The notes under the pieces: generated by a model
Told to the model about the DNA's origin: nothing
The model's database searches: none
What the model saw: the letters and a program-made list of their open reading frames with translations, nothing else
Assembly: GCA_031216445.1 (NCBI GenBank)
Contig: CM062219.1
Location: forward strand, 9,461,501-9,525,500
Direction: 5' to 3'
DNA length: 64,000 bases
Source of the DNA: Lateolabrax maculatus
Taxonomy: Eukaryota > Chordata > Actinopteri > Acropomatiformes > Lateolabracidae
Made by a program: the position numbers and the translations under genes
Shown: positions 62,261 to 64,000 of the stretch, one piece after another
How the letters are laid out: every line of letters starts with the position of its first letter
Numbering within the stretch: position 1 is the first letter of the stretch

Positions 62261-64000
62261 ACAAGGGGGCTTAAGATAAGAGGATTGCACAGCACCACTA
62301 ACTTCCCCCACTGACCAGGACACAAAAACTCTCCCTCTCCTCCAGGTCCCTCCACCATGGTACAGTTACTTCTAGTTATTTTTTATTTGGCCAAATCCAC
62401 AGACACCACCTCACCCATGTATGGACATTTTTTATATTTTCCTCCAAACTGCTGTTTTTGGTTTTTAGTTGAAGATATATAATGCCCAATTTTTTTCTAA
62501 ACCCTTCTCGTATGTCCTCTTTTTTTTTTTCCATGACAACAAGAATAAAAAAAGCCTGTGTATTTCGAAGTGCAAGGTTAAGAACTAATGGATAAGTGGA
62601 CGAAAACATTTATTTGTTCTGTGTGAAGAGAGAATGAAAATAATTTATTGTATTTTATGGGTGTTAGGCCATGAATTATAATAGATTAACGTTCATGTTT
62701 TGCAAATTGGATCAAGTGCAGGAGTTTGGGTTCCCCCCATGGATGCTGATCTTTTTCTGCCGTTGGATCTTGGGGTGTCTGAGACTTACTCGCCATATCG
62801 ATCCTGAGAACTTGGGCACTGATTTGACAGCAACTCGTCTTGACTCTCCAGGTTTCATCTCCCCTCTTGTGTTTTTTTTCCTCAGACAGTCTAGCCTTTC
62901 AATACATCTGCACTCAATCTCAACTGACTCTTGTTCATGGGAAGTCGAATCCGGGCAGGGACGTGTACATTGTATACAAAGTGGTGGATTGCAGTCGTGC
63001 TCGATTGAAAGTTTCAACACATTTGTTAGCTCCAGGACTTTTCATTGGGCACTTTGTACTGTACGTCTTTGGCATATGCCTAACTAGTGAACTGTAAATG
63101 ATCGGGGATAATGGGGGGGAGGCTCAACGTTTGTGAAACACCATATTCTGCGATCTAGAAAAGCAAAGAGGACTAAGCAGAGTCACTAGCCACCTGGACT
63201 TTGTCTTTGCTCAGTGTTTTTTGCCCTGTGTAAGAAAATTAAAAAAAAAAAAAAATTCAGTGTATTGATTTTCAGAAGTTTATATTGTATTTTTGATCAT
63301 TTGTTTTTTGATTTTGGAAGTTCATGGCGAAGAAATAAAAATTAAAAAACATAAAGTCACCGTCTCAGCCAAGGTTTTTAGCTATGATATTCTCAGAGGT
63401 TAAAGGACATTGATGGACCAGATAAGTAAAGACTTTGTGAGGACTTGTTGGATATCACAGCTTATCAACAAATGGCACATTGTTTTGCCATACTGAATGA
63501 AATCTAAAGAAGAATGAAGGCAACCCCTATATAAGTTACACACATGTATTGAACTCCACTGAGAGCAGTTTGTTGTAAGGTCAAAGACTTTGAGCAAATA
63601 CTGACCTCTAATGGACTACTGTGGTAACTGCACTGGAGTGTTTCATAATTTTTTTGCCCCATTGATAAAAAAAGATATGGGACAAACTATGACGACATCA
63701 CTACATACATTCAACACCTGAAGAGGATTGATATCGTGTTTCAGTGAGCTTGTGTGAAAAACCGTTCTTCTGTATGTGTTTACAGTGGTACCTGGTCAAA
63801 AAAACAACTGTAAACAGGCCTTAAGCAGCTCTTACCAGACTGAACTGATCAGGTACTCTTTTAAGACTTTTCTGGAGAAAATGTTATTGCAATGATGTAA
63901 AGAAGAAGAGAAGTTTTTCCCAGAAACCTGAGCCAGATGATGGACACAGGCCTTGGCGTAAGCAGAGTTTATCTGCTTGGAGTAAAGCTTTTTTTTTTAT
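62261..64000. other. surf4 3' UTR and downstream sequence
   Basis: AATAAA occurs at 62544-62549 (short form) and at 63334-63339 (about 1.1 kb UTR), so two alternative 3' ends are plausible. Beyond 63360 I see no gene; the last 600 bases are unassigned. Confidence 0.6.

Overview
This window is vertebrate nuclear DNA, almost certainly from a ray-finned fish and probably a percomorph. The evidence is intron-rich genes with GT-AG junctions, very many long CA/TG microsatellites, and degenerate interspersed repeats of types common in percomorph genomes: L2-like LINEs, a tRNA-derived SINE, a Tc1-type relic and non-autonomous elements. The five protein-coding genes are orthologues of human genes on chromosome 9q34. 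I rebuilt exons by hand from splice sites, reading frame and recalled human proteins; no alignment was run.

Layout. (1) 1-35080, minus strand: the 5' two thirds of dynamin-1 (dnm1), 15 exon positions, ending inside the PH domain because the remaining exons lie beyond the left edge. It includes a pair of alternative stalk exons (10a/10b), a 12-nt microexon and a GC splice donor. On the opposite strand of its leftmost intron, at 4478-4567, lies a mir-199 hairpin, as mammalian DNM1 carries mir-199b. (2) 35081-37104: the promoter interval between dnm1 and ciz1, which are divergently transcribed. It holds two REST-type RE1 motifs arranged as an inverted repeat and a 90-bp TG repeat. (3) 37105-44026, plus: ciz1, 15 coding exons, 784 aa. 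(4) 47733-48734, minus: bbln (C9orf16), two coding exons, 107 aa, tail-to-tail with ciz1. (5) 49647-51692, plus: surf2, six exons, 246 aa, head-to-head with bbln. (6) 54169-62260, plus: surf4, six exons, 269 aa, with a long 3' UTR.

The dnm1-ciz1-bbln block matches the human order (DNM1, CIZ1, C9orf16). surf2 and surf4 belong to the mammalian Surfeit cluster elsewhere on 9q34, so their position beside bbln, in tandem orientation, marks a rearrangement between lineages. The genes are not an operon. Functions: dnm1 in endocytic vesicle fission, ciz1 in nuclear replication and chromatin anchoring, bbln a small coiled-coil protein, surf2 a poorly characterised basic/acidic protein, surf4 an ER cargo receptor. 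No wholly new system was found. The most rewarding signals are the antisense mir-199, the palindromic RE1 pair, and the alternative-splicing architecture of dnm1.
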